Below are positions 25,694-33,753 of a DNA stretch of 64,000 nucleotides, piece after piece (position 1 is the stretch's first letter; every line of letters starts with the position of its first letter). The stretch covers positions 2,542,001 through 2,606,000 of the forward strand of contig NZ_CP030064.1 in NCBI RefSeq assembly GCF_003990725.2. The letters run 5' to 3'. The notes beneath the pieces were generated by a model, which did not search any database, was not told the DNA's origin, and worked only from the letters and a program-made list of their open reading frames with translations. This DNA is from Halorubrum sp. PV6. Lineage in GTDB: Archaea > Halobacteriota > Halobacteria > Halobacteriales > Haloferacaceae. A program made the position numbers and the translations under genes.

Positions 25694-27238
25694 ATGGACG
25701 ACCGTATCGAGAATCTCCGCGAGCGCCGCGAGGAGGCAGCGCTCGGCGGCGGCGAAGAGCGGATCGAGTCCCAACACGACAAGGGGAAGATGACGGCGCG
25801 CGAGCGCATCGACTACTTCCTCGACGACGGGACGTTCCACGAGTTCGACCGGTTCCGCACCCACCGGAACCACAAGTTCGGAACCGAGGAACAGCAGATA
25901 CCGGGCGACGGGGTCGTCACCGGCTACGGCGAGGTGAACGGCCGGAAGACGTTCGTCTTCGCGCACGACTTCACCGTCTTCGGCGGGTCGCTCGGCGAGG
26001 TGTTCGCGGAGAAGGTGTGTAAGGTGATGGACAAAGCGATGGACGTGGGCGCGCCCGTCGTCGGGCTGAACGACTCCGCGGGCGCTCGGATTCAGGAGGG
26101 CGTCGCCTCCCTCGGCGGGTTCGCGGAAATCTTCCGGCGAAACACCGAGGCGTCCGGCGTGGTTCCCCAGATATCGGCGATCATGGGCCCGTGTGCCGGC
26201 GGTGCCGTCTACTCCCCGGCGATTACGGATTTCACGTTCATGGTCAAGGACACCTCGCACATGTTCATCACCGGCCCGGACGTCATCGAGACCGTCACGG
26301 GCGAGGAGGTGAGTTTCGAAGAACTCGGCGGGGCGGTCACGCACTCGTCGACCTCGGGTGTCGCGCACTTCGCGGAGGAGAGCGAGGAGGACGCGTTAGA
26401 CGACATCGCGCGGCTGCTCTCGTATCTCCCCGCCAACAACGTGGAGGACCCGCCGCGCGTCGAGCCGTGGGACGACCCGGAGCGGGCCGACGAGGACCTC
26501 GGCGACATCGTCCCCGACGCCCCGCGGAAGCCGTACGACATGAAAGACGTGATCGGCAGCGTCGTCGACGAGGGGTCCTTTTTCGAGGTCCAGGAGGACT
26601 TCGCGAAGAACATCGTCGTCGGGTTCGGCCGCCTCGACGGCCACTCGGTCGGTATCGTCGCCAACAACCCCCGCGTGAACGCCGGCACGCTCGACATCGA
26701 GTCGAGCCAGAAGGGCGCGCGGTTCGTCCGCTTCTGTGACGCGTTCAACATCCCCATCGTCACCTTCGAGGACGTACCCGGCTTCATGCCCGGCACCGAC
26801 CAGGAGCACAACGGGATCATCCGCCACGGCGCGAAGCTGCTGTACGCGTTCTCGGAGGCGACGGTGCCGCTCTTGACCGTCATCACCCGGAAGGCGTACG
26901 GCGGCGCCTACTGCGTGATGTCCTCGAAGCACATCGGCGGCGACGTGAACTACGCGTGGCCGACCGCCGAGATCGCCGTGATGGGGCCGAAAGGCGCGGT
27001 CAACGTCCTCTACCGCGAGGAACTGGCCGAGGCCGACGACCCCGACGCGCGCCGGCAGGAGCTCATCGACGAGTACCGCGAGGAGTTCGCGAACCCGTAC
27101 AGCGCCGCCGACCGCGGCTTCGTCGACGACGTCATCGAGCCCGCGGAGACCCGCGCGCGGCTGATCGACGACCTGACGATGCTCAAAGGGAAGCGCTCGG
27201 ACGCGCCCGAGAAGAAGCACGGAAACATCCCGATCTGA
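25694..27238 (+). CDS. pccB: Propionyl/acetyl-CoA carboxylase carboxyltransferase subunit
   Basis: A 514-residue biotin-dependent carboxyltransferase (crotonase-like fold, two halves) that moves the carboxyl group from biotin to propionyl- or acetyl-CoA. Typical segments: [18 protein letters not shown] near residue 30, [16 protein letters not shown] and [12 protein letters not shown] in the first half, and [20 protein letters not shown] and [19 protein letters not shown] in the second. The start [13 protein letters not shown] matches family N-termini; in-frame GTG 25688 and ATG 25643 are alternatives. The stop overlaps the ATG of pccX. Likely roles are 3-hydroxypropionate/methylmalonyl-CoA metabolism or odd-chain catabolism. 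Confidence 0.95.
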   Translation: MDDRIENLRERREEAALGGGEERIESQHDKGKMTARERIDYFLDDGTFHEFDRFRTHRNHKFGTEEQQIPGDGVVTGYGEVNGRKTFVFAHDFTVFGGSLGEVFAEKVCKVMDKAMDVGAPVVGLNDSAGARIQEGVASLGGFAEIFRRNTEASGVVPQISAIMGPCAGGAVYSPAITDFTFMVKDTSHMFITGPDVIETVTGEEVSFEELGGAVTHSSTSGVAHFAEESEEDALDDIARLLSYLPANNVEDPPRVEPWDDPERADEDLGDIVPDAPRKPYDMKDVIGSVVDEGSFFEVQEDFAKNIVVGFGRLDGHSVGIVANNPRVNAGTLDIESSQKGARFVRFCDAFNIPIVTFEDVPGFMPGTDQEHNGIIRHGAKLLYAFSEATVPLLTVITRKAYGGAYCVMSSKHIGGDVNYAWPTAEIAVMGPKGAVNVLYREELAEADDPDARRQELIDEYREEFANPYSAADRGFVDDVIEPAETRARLIDDLTMLKGKRSDAPEKKHGNIPI

Positions 27239-27558
27239 TGGCGATGGAGGCACCCGAGCGAGCAGCCGGAACGGCGGACGACGAAGGAGCCGACGGCGTC
27301 GCCGTAGACGGGCTCTCGATCCCGGACGACGCGGACGACGCGGAGGCGGCCGCCATCGCGGCCGCGGTGGCGGCGCACCTCCGAGACGGCGAGCGCGCGG
27401 CGGCCGCGGCGGCGGCAGAAGGCGACGAACCGGCGTGGGAGGGCGAGCGCTGGGCGTTCGCCGGTCGAGTGGATCGGCTGCAGAATCGGTCGGTTCGGGT
27501 CCCGGTCAACGCGCCGACCGACCCGTGGACCGCGGCCGGTCGCGCCGACCGGTTCTGA
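27238..27558 (+). CDS. pccX: Small third subunit of the acyl-CoA carboxylase (PccX/epsilon-like)
   Basis: A 106-residue protein starting in the TGATG overlap with pccB. The centre has the epsilon-like Ala-rich helix [20 protein letters not shown], then [16 protein letters not shown], and the C-terminus ends in [19 protein letters not shown]. In Haloferax mediterranei a small third subunit (PccX) between carboxylase genes is essential for activity; the pattern and position here match. The N-terminus is acidic and disordered. ATG 27244 is an alternative start. Confidence 0.8.
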   Translation: MAMEAPERAAGTADDEGADGVAVDGLSIPDDADDAEAAAIAAAVAAHLRDGERAAAAAAAEGDEPAWEGERWAFAGRVDRLQNRSVRVPVNAPTDPWTAAGRADRF

Positions 27559-27700
27559 ACCGGACGCGCGCATTCCCCCGGAGTCCGTGCGCCGCGGCCG
27601 CCGGCGCGCCAGTCTCCATCGTACCCCCGTAGGGTGTACCCGAAGTATTCGGGCAGTTACGCATAAATCTGTTGGCGAACTGATGGAACGCCGGCCGCGA

Positions 27701-27970
27701 TCACGCGCCGCGTGATTCGTTGGTGTCTCCGCCGTCCGCCGTCTCGTCTCCGTCTTCCGCGGCCGACTCTTGGAGCGGCTCCTCGTACCCGTCCTCGGCC
27801 GAACCGCCGCCGAGAAGCAGGCTGAGCATAACCGGGAGGACGCCGGCGAGGAGGACGAGGATCCCGATCCGGACGAGCAGCGAGGCGTCGGTGAGAAGCG
27901 TCACGGCGAGATACGCGACGGCGGCGACCAACACCGACGGCAGCATGTATGGGTTCTCGGGCGATATCAT
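27701..27970 (-). CDS. Small membrane protein, antisense between pccX and pccA
   Basis: An 89-residue protein with two hydrophobic segments (about residues 8-28 and 31-54, including VRIGILVLLAGVLPVMLSLLLGG cut to LLAGVLPVMLSLLLGG) and a long acidic cytoplasmic tail ending SAAEDGDETADGGDTNESRGA, i.e. TNESRGA. It lies in opposite orientation to the carboxylase genes on either side and has no recognisable domain. It resembles many small haloarchaeal two-helix proteins of unknown function. Confidence 0.6.
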   Translation of the reverse strand: MISPENPYMLPSVLVAAVAYLAVTLLTDASLLVRIGILVLLAGVLPVMLSLLLGGGSAEDGYEEPLQESAAEDGDETADGGDTNESRGA

Positions 27971-28110
27971 GTGCGAACGTGGCGGTCGGCAGGCTCTTAA
28001 TCGTCTCGGGACCTCGCGATCGGCAGCGACGGAGTACGACGATCGTCGTTACCGATCGTCGTCGCGGACCGATAGAATGAGGTAGGTTATGGTGGAAGGA
28101 ACGTGCAGGA

Positions 28111-29973
28111 ATGTTCGACAAGGTTCTGGTCGCGAACCGCGGGGAGATAGCGGTTCGGGTGATGCGCGCCTGTGCGGAGCTGGGTGTCGACACCGTCGCC
28201 GTGTACAGCGACGCGGACAAACACGCGGGTCACGTCCGACACGCGGACGAGGCCTACAACGTGGGACCGGCCCGCGCGGCCGACTCGTATCTCGACGGGG
28301 AGGCGGTCGTCGAGGCCGCGCAGGCGGCCGGCGCCGACGCGATCCACCCCGGATACGGGTTCCTCGCCGAGAACGCCGACTTCGCCGCCCGCGTCGAGTC
28401 GACGGACGGGATCACCTGGGTCGGCCCGTCGAGCGACGCGATGGAGCGACTCGGCGAGAAGACGCACGCGCGGCGCGTGATGGACGACGCCGACGTCCCC
28501 ATCGTTCCGGGGACGACGGAGCCGGTCACAGAGGTCGGCGCGGTGACCGAGTTCGGCGACGAGCACGGCTACCCCGTCGCCATCAAGGCAGAGGGCGGCG
28601 GCGGCGGTCGCGGCATGAAGGTCGTCGAGAGCGCCGACGAGGCCGAGGAAGCGCTCGAATCCGCGAGACGCGAGGGCGAGGCGTACTTCTCGAACGACTC
28701 CGTCTACCTCGAACGCTACCTGCAGAACCCGCGCCACATCGAAGTCCAGATCGTCGCGGACGACCCCGAAGGCGACGGCTCGCTCGACGAGAGCGACGTA
28801 GTCCACCTCGGCGAGCGCGACTGCTCGCTCCAGCGCCGCCACCAGAAGGTGATAGAGGAGGGGCCCTCGCCCGCGCTCTCCGACGAACTGCGCGAGAAGA
28901 TCGGCGAGGCCGCCCGTCGGGGCGTCGCGGCCGCCGACTACACCAACGCCGGCACGGTGGAGTTCCTCGTCGAAGAGAACGTCGAACGCGACCCCGCGGA
29001 GCCGCTCGGTCCCGACACGCCGTTCTACTTCCTCGAAGTCAACACCCGAATTCAGGTCGAACACACCGTCACGGAGGAGCTGACGGGGATCGACATCGTA
29101 AAAGAGCAGCTTCGAGTCGCCGCCGGGGAGGGGCTCTCGGTCGCGCAGAACGACGTCGAACTCGACGGCCACGCGATCGAGTTCCGGATCAACGCCGAGA
29201 ACGCGGCCGCCGACTTCCAGCCTGCCAACGAGGGGCGGCTAGAGACCTACGACCCGCCGGGCGGGATCGGCGTTCGCGTCGACGACGCGCTCCGGCAGGG
29301 CGACGAACTCGTGACGGACTACGACTCGATGATCGCGAAGCTGATCGTGTGGGGCAGTGATCGCGAGGAGTGTCTCGCACGCTCGAAGCGCGCGCTCGCG
29401 GAGTACGAACTCGACGGCGTCGTCACCATCGTCCCGTTCCACCGGCTGATGCTCGACGACGAGCGATTCGTCGCCGGCACGCACACGACGAACTACCTGG
29501 ACGAGGAGTTAGACGAGGCGAAGATTACGGAGGCCCAAGAGAAGTGGGGCACCGAGTCGACGAGCGGGAGCGACGACGAGGAGGTGTCGGAACGCGAGTT
29601 CACCGTCGAGGTGAACGGCAAGCGCTTCGAGGTGGAGCTCGAAGAGCGCGGCGCGCCGGCGATCCAAGTGCCGGAGGCCGGCGGCGACGGCGGCGGCCAG
29701 CGCCCCCCGCAGGCGACCGACGACGGCGATGCCGACGACGGCGTCGACATCGCCGAGGGCGGCGAGGCGGTGACCGCGGAGATGCAGGGAACGATCCTCT
29801 CGGTCGACGTCGACGAGGGCGACGAGGTCGCCGCCGGCGACGTGGTCTGCGTCCTCGAAGCGATGAAGATGGAAAACGACGTGGTCGCCGAGCGCGGCGG
29901 GACCGTCGAGAGCGTCCACGTCGGCGAGGGCGACAGCGTCGACATGGGCGACCCGCTGGTCGTCCTCGAGTAG
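28111..29973 (+). CDS. pccA: Biotin carboxylase fused to biotin carboxyl carrier domain
   Basis: A 620-residue alpha subunit of the acyl-CoA carboxylase. The N-terminal biotin carboxylase domain (1-450) begins [20 protein letters not shown], has the glycine-rich ATP lid [14 protein letters not shown], the HIEVQIVAD strand and [16 protein letters not shown]. After a linker comes the C-terminal biotinyl domain with the lysine in [13 protein letters not shown] (about residues 575-587). It carboxylates its own biotin with ATP and bicarbonate; PccB completes the transfer. It is separated from pccB-pccX by about 550 nt containing an antisense membrane gene. Confidence 0.95.
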   Translation: MFDKVLVANRGEIAVRVMRACAELGVDTVAVYSDADKHAGHVRHADEAYNVGPARAADSYLDGEAVVEAAQAAGADAIHPGYGFLAENADFAARVESTDGITWVGPSSDAMERLGEKTHARRVMDDADVPIVPGTTEPVTEVGAVTEFGDEHGYPVAIKAEGGGGGRGMKVVESADEAEEALESARREGEAYFSNDSVYLERYLQNPRHIEVQIVADDPEGDGSLDESDVVHLGERDCSLQRRHQKVIEEGPSPALSDELREKIGEAARRGVAAADYTNAGTVEFLVEENVERDPAEPLGPDTPFYFLEVNTRIQVEHTVTEELTGIDIVKEQLRVAAGEGLSVAQNDVELDGHAIEFRINAENAAADFQPANEGRLETYDPPGGIGVRVDDALRQGDELVTDYDSMIAKLIVWGSDREECLARSKRALAEYELDGVVTIVPFHRLMLDDERFVAGTHTTNYLDEELDEAKITEAQEKWGTESTSGSDDEEVSEREFTVEVNGKRFEVELEERGAPAIQVPEAGGDGGGQRPPQATDDGDADDGVDIAEGGEAVTAEMQGTILSVDVDEGDEVAAGDVVCVLEAMKMENDVVAERGGTVESVHVGEGDSVDMGDPLVVLE

Positions 29974-30047
29974 CGGCGCCCGAGAGCGTTTATAATCCCA
30001 CCCGTCTGACCGACGGTGTTTAACCGACCGCCGAAGAACAGGACGGC

Positions 30048-30395
30048 ATGGAGTCGGTCGACGACTGGCAGGCGGCGATAGAGGCGGCCGGAGAGTTGAC
30101 CGGCCCCATCGCCACCGCCCTCGTCGACGAACACGGCGACCGCGGGACGCGCGCCATCGAGGCGGTCGGCGAAGGCCGGGTGAAACGCTACCGCGACTTC
30201 ACGGTCGTCGTCGGTCACGACGACGAGTACGTCGTCGAAGACGGCGAGTGCACCTGCGCGGACGCGACCTACAACCTCAACGCCGACAACCCCTCGGAGC
30301 GGTGCTGGCACGCGATCGCGGTCGACGTGGCGGACGCGGTCGGCGCGGTCGACCACCACGACATGTGGTACTCGGAGGTCAGGGAGTTTCTCTAA
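30048..30395 (+). CDS. SWIM zinc-finger protein
   Basis: A 115-residue protein whose C-terminal half has the SWIM pattern CxC...CxH: ECTCADATYN then SERCWHAIAVDV. SWIM domains bind DNA or proteins and in archaea often occur near RadA-related factors. The N-terminal half is helical (WQAAIEAAGELTGPIATALV). A GTTTAAC box about 27 nt before the ATG suggests leaderless expression. The partner is unknown. Confidence 0.8.
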   Translation: MESVDDWQAAIEAAGELTGPIATALVDEHGDRGTRAIEAVGEGRVKRYRDFTVVVGHDDEYVVEDGECTCADATYNLNADNPSERCWHAIAVDVADAVGAVDHHDMWYSEVREFL

Positions 30396-30519
30396 TCGGG
30401 CGGCCGCGACCGGCGGGGAACCGGGTAGCCGCCGCTCACCCGGATGAATCGCCCAAACTCCGGGGTTTCCTCCCGACCAGTCGAAAACGTTTACAACGGC
30501 GGCCGGTCTCCCCTACGGT

Positions 30520-31002
30520 ATGGCGGACTGTCCACTCGCCGACGACTGCCCGAGTTTCGACGAGCGAATCCAGGGGATGGGGTGTCAACACTACGGCAAC
30601 AAAGGCGGTGCCGAGTGGTGTAACCACTACGACATGCCCATCTACGAACTGAAACAGCAGCCGGTCCAGCCCGGCGAGCAGGTCGTCGTCGAGGTCGACG
30701 ACATCCACGAGAGCGGGGCCGGCGTGGGGCGCACCGACGACGGCTTCATCGTCCTCGTCGACGGCCTGCTTCCCCCGGCCCGCGCCGAGGTCCGGATCCA
30801 CCGCGTGAAGTCGAGCCACGCGACCGCCCAGGAAGTCGTCGAGCGGCTCCCCGAGGACCCTGAGGACGCGGACGACGCGGACGGCGACGTCGATGGGGAC
30901 GCCGACGGCGACGACGCAGACGAGGACGACGAGGGCGGCCGGCGCCGCGACCGTCCAGACCGCGAACGGCTCGGAAGCCGAGAGAACTTCTGGGGCAAGT
31001 AG
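30520..31002 (+). CDS. TRAM-domain RNA-binding protein with N-terminal Cys motifs
   Basis: A 160-residue protein. Residues 1-40 contain Cys and His pairs (ADCPLADDCPSF, GMGCQHYGNKGGAEWCNHYD) that could hold a metal. A TRAM domain follows (about 50-112: GEQVVVEVDDIHESGAGVGR, then LVDGLLPPARAEVRIHRVK). The C-terminus is an Asp/Glu tract ending in a basic patch and SRENFWGK. Haloarchaea encode many TRAM proteins as RNA chaperones. A GTTTACAA box about 27 nt upstream supports this start. Confidence 0.85.
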   Translation: MADCPLADDCPSFDERIQGMGCQHYGNKGGAEWCNHYDMPIYELKQQPVQPGEQVVVEVDDIHESGAGVGRTDDGFIVLVDGLLPPARAEVRIHRVKSSHATAQEVVERLPEDPEDADDADGDVDGDADGDDADEDDEGGRRRDRPDRERLGSRENFWGK

Positions 31003-31064
31003 CGCCGCGGCGACTCGGACCCCACCCCACGGACAGTCCAAACGCTACCGATCCGCCGCGGCTC

Positions 31065-31136
31065 CGCCTTCGTACGCCGTCGTGCCCCCGCCTTGTACGC
31101 CGTCGCGTCTCCGCTTTTCTGCGCCGTCGCGTCCCA
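31065..31136 (+). repeat. Degenerate tandem repeat of about 24 bp, three units
   Basis: Three imperfect units share the core TACGCCGTCG (third copy TGCGCCGTCG) with CCGC spacers. The repeat fills most of the gap between the TRAM gene and the Tfx-like gene. No function is evident. Confidence 0.4.
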
Positions 31137-31181
31137 CACCGAAACCGCCGTTTTTTGAGCGCGCGTCCCCAGAGGTGGTGT

Positions 31182-31685
31182 ATGGTCGCAGACGACGGAG
31201 CCACCGGCGCCGATGCGGCTCCCGATCCCGACGGCGTCGACGCCGCGACGCTGTTGGAGCGTGCGGGGTTCGATGCCGACGAGAGCGTGCTCACCCGCCG
31301 ACAGGCCGAAGTGCTGGCGCTCCGCGAGCGGGGGCTCAGGCAGTCGGACATCGCGGACCGACTCGGCACGTCGCGCGCGAACGTCTCCAGCGTCGAGGCC
31401 AGCGCCCGCAGCAACGTGGCGAACGCCCGCGAGACGGTGGCGTTCGCGGAGGCGCTCGCCGCCCCGGTCCGGGTGGAGATCGAGGCGGGAACCGACCTCT
31501 ACGACGCCCCGAAGCGCGTGTACGACGCCTGTGACGAGGCCGGCGTGAAGGTGAACCAGACGGCGCCGGACCTGATGAAGACGATCGGCGAGCGCGCCGG
31601 CGACGCGGTTCACGGTCGCGAGGTCCGGGACCGGCTGTTCGTGACCGTCGACGCCGCGGGGACGATTCGGGTGCGGCGGCCCTGA
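31182..31685 (+). CDS. Tfx-family DNA-binding protein
   Basis: A 167-residue predicted transcription factor. An HTH of the LuxR/sigma-like type (residues about 38-85: LTRRQAEVLALRERGLRQSD, IADRLGTSRANVSSVEASA) is followed by the characteristic Tfx C-terminal domain (DLYDAPKRVYDACDEAGVKV). The family was described from a methanogen factor binding near a molybdenum formylmethanofuran dehydrogenase promoter. A molybdenum link here is possible, because a molybdopterin oxidoreductase lies two genes downstream (inference only). Confidence 0.85.
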   Translation: MVADDGATGADAAPDPDGVDAATLLERAGFDADESVLTRRQAEVLALRERGLRQSDIADRLGTSRANVSSVEASARSNVANARETVAFAEALAAPVRVEIEAGTDLYDAPKRVYDACDEAGVKVNQTAPDLMKTIGERAGDAVHGREVRDRLFVTVDAAGTIRVRRP

Positions 31686-31748
31686 GACCGGGAGGCCGGT
31701 GTCCCGACCACGGACGCTAAGTCGATGGGCGGTCGAGTGCGAACAGAG

Positions 31749-32576
31749 ATGCGGGTCACCCTGCTCGGCACCGGCGACACGACCGGGACGCCGACGGTCG
31801 GCTGCGACTGCGACACCTGCGCCGCGGCGCGCGAGCGAGACGTGTCGCGCTCGCGGTTCTCCGTCCACGTGGCCAACGAGCGCACCGGCGAGTCGCTGCT
31901 CGTCGATTTCAGCCCCGACTTCCGGAGCCAGTTCCTCGACAACGACGTTCCGCTGCCCGACGCGGGCCTCGTGACGCACATCCACTTCGATCACCTCGAC
32001 GGCCTCGGCAACGTCTACCGGCTCGTCGACGGGCTCCCGGTCCACGCGCCGTCGGAGACGGATCCGGCAACCGACGAGAGCGTCGCGGAGACGATCCGCG
32101 CCAAGTACGACTACCTCGAAGACCGGATCGGCGTCCACGCCCGCGCCCCGTTCGAGCCGTTCGAGACGTGCGGGTTCAAGGTACGATTCGTCCCCGTCGA
32201 CCACCCGCCGCTTCTGTGTTACGGCGTCGTCATCGAAGACCCCGAGACGGGCGGGACGCTCGCGCTCACCGGCGACACGAGCTACGACGTTCCGGAGCGG
32301 TCCCGCGAGGCGCTCGCCGGCGCCGACCTGTTGCTCGCCGACGCCATCGTGCCGGCGGCGCTCTGTGAACACCACCCGATCGGCGGGCGCCACGAGGGGC
32401 CGGACGGCGTCCCGCGCACCTTTGGCACGAAGCACATGACCCGAGAAGGGGCGCTCGCGCTCGCCGACGAGCTCGACGCCGACCGAACCCGACTCGTCCA
32501 CCTCGCGCACTACTACCCGCCCGAGGAGGCGTTCGAAGAGCCGCTCGCGGTCGACGGCGAGACGTACGAGCTGTAG
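31749..32576 (+). CDS. Metallo-beta-lactamase-fold hydrolase (PhnP-like)
   Basis: A 275-residue MBL-fold hydrolase. It starts MRVTLLGTGDTTGTP. A Cys-containing loop GCDCDTC is typical of PhnP/Lipoyltransferase-like members. The metal motif is THIHFDHLDGLGNV (HxHxDH), with later ligands at VDHPP, GDTSYD and HLAHYYP. Substrates in this group are cyclic phosphodiesters or related compounds. ATG 31749 is preferred over one 24 nt upstream by the family N-terminus. Located just upstream of the molybdopterin oxidoreductase. Confidence 0.85.
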   Translation: MRVTLLGTGDTTGTPTVGCDCDTCAAARERDVSRSRFSVHVANERTGESLLVDFSPDFRSQFLDNDVPLPDAGLVTHIHFDHLDGLGNVYRLVDGLPVHAPSETDPATDESVAETIRAKYDYLEDRIGVHARAPFEPFETCGFKVRFVPVDHPPLLCYGVVIEDPETGGTLALTGDTSYDVPERSREALAGADLLLADAIVPAALCEHHPIGGRHEGPDGVPRTFGTKHMTREGALALADELDADRTRLVHLAHYYPPEEAFEEPLAVDGETYEL

Positions 32577-32609
32577 CCTTAAGCCTCGGTAGCACGTATC
32601 ACGTTCGAG

Positions 32610-33722
32610 ATGAGGACTCGGCGCGTGTTCGGCGCGCTCCGCGATTGGTTCGACCGCGCAGCGCCGCCGCCGCGCGCCGTCGACTGGTCGCTGTTCGCGT
32701 TCGTCCTCGCCGAGGCCGTGACGGGGTTGGTCTCGTTTACCGTGGGCGTCCCCGAGGGCTGGCCGGTGTTCTGGCTCCACCGCGCGCTCGGCGTCGGAAT
32801 CGTCGTCCTGCTCGCGTGGAAACTCATGCGCGTCCGGCGCCGGCTCACCGATCCCGGTCTGTGGCGGCGGTCGACCGCGCTGTCCGTCCTGACGCTCGTC
32901 GCCGCGGTCGGCGCGCTCGCGACCGGCGTCGCGTGGGTGTTCGGGCTCGACGTGCGGGTGTCCTACTGGACGCTCCTCTCCGTCCACGTGGGGTTCGGCC
33001 TCGCGTTGGTCCCGCTCATGGCCGCCCACGCGGCGACCCGATTTCGGCTCCCGCGGCGGGTCGACTTCGAGCGCCGGCGGACCGCGCTCCGGTACACCGT
33101 CCTGCTCGCCGCCGGCGGCGCGACCTATCGGCTCCAGCAGGCGATCAACGGCGCGCTCGACACGCCCGGCGCCGACCGGCGCTTCACCGGGTCACAGCCG
33201 CGCGAGGGGACGGGTAACGGCTCCTTCCCGATCACCTCGTGGGTCGCCGACGACCCCGACCCGATCGACCGAGACGAGTACCGGCTGGCGGTCGACGGCC
33301 TCGTGAGCGACCCCCTCGAACTCGACGCCGACGAACTCGCGGCCGGCCACGAGACGGAGGCGCTGCTCGACTGCACGAGCGGCTGGTACACGGTCCAAGA
33401 GTGGAGCGGCGTCCGCGTCGGTGACCTGTTGGCGGCGGCCGGCGGGGCGACCGCCGATGATCCCGATCAAGAGCCCGCCTACGTCCGGTTCACCTCCGTC
33501 ACCGGCTACCGCTGGAGCCTCCCGATCGAGGAGGCCGAAGACGCCCTACTTGCGACCCACGTCGGCGGCGAGCGGCTGGCCCACGGGCACGGCGCGCCCG
33601 CCCGGTTGGTCGCTCCCGACCGCCGCGGGTTTCAGTGGGTGAAGTGGGTGACTCGCGTCGAGGTCAGGTCGGAGTACGACCTCGGTCAGTGGGTCGTCAC
33701 GCTGGTAAGCGGGTTCGACTGA
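32610..33722 (+). CDS. Membrane-anchored molybdopterin-dependent oxidoreductase (sulfite oxidase fold)
   Basis: A 370-residue protein. The N-terminal half has four or five membrane helices with histidines suitable for haem (VFWLHRALGVG, LLSVHVGFGLALVPLMAAHA), like a cytochrome b561-type anchor. The C-terminal half is a SUOX/MsrP-type molybdopterin domain with the Mo-binding cysteine in LLDCTSGWYTVQEWSGV and the end segment RLVAPDRRGFQWVKWVTRVE. The catalytic domain has no separate Tat signal; the topology suggests it sits outside, tethered by the helices. The substrate is unknown. Confidence 0.88.
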   Translation: MRTRRVFGALRDWFDRAAPPPRAVDWSLFAFVLAEAVTGLVSFTVGVPEGWPVFWLHRALGVGIVVLLAWKLMRVRRRLTDPGLWRRSTALSVLTLVAAVGALATGVAWVFGLDVRVSYWTLLSVHVGFGLALVPLMAAHAATRFRLPRRVDFERRRTALRYTVLLAAGGATYRLQQAINGALDTPGADRRFTGSQPREGTGNGSFPITSWVADDPDPIDRDEYRLAVDGLVSDPLELDADELAAGHETEALLDCTSGWYTVQEWSGVRVGDLLAAAGGATADDPDQEPAYVRFTSVTGYRWSLPIEEAEDALLATHVGGERLAHGHGAPARLVAPDRRGFQWVKWVTRVEVRSEYDLGQWVVTLVSGFD

Positions 33723-33753
33723 CCGGGGAGCGCGGGTCGAGTCCTGCGGGGGA

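Noticed and set aside
30642-33029. A 795-codon open frame on the minus strand
   Set aside because: It is antisense to the TRAM, Tfx-like, MBL and molybdopterin genes, has no family features, and is a mirror frame of high-GC3 coding DNA.
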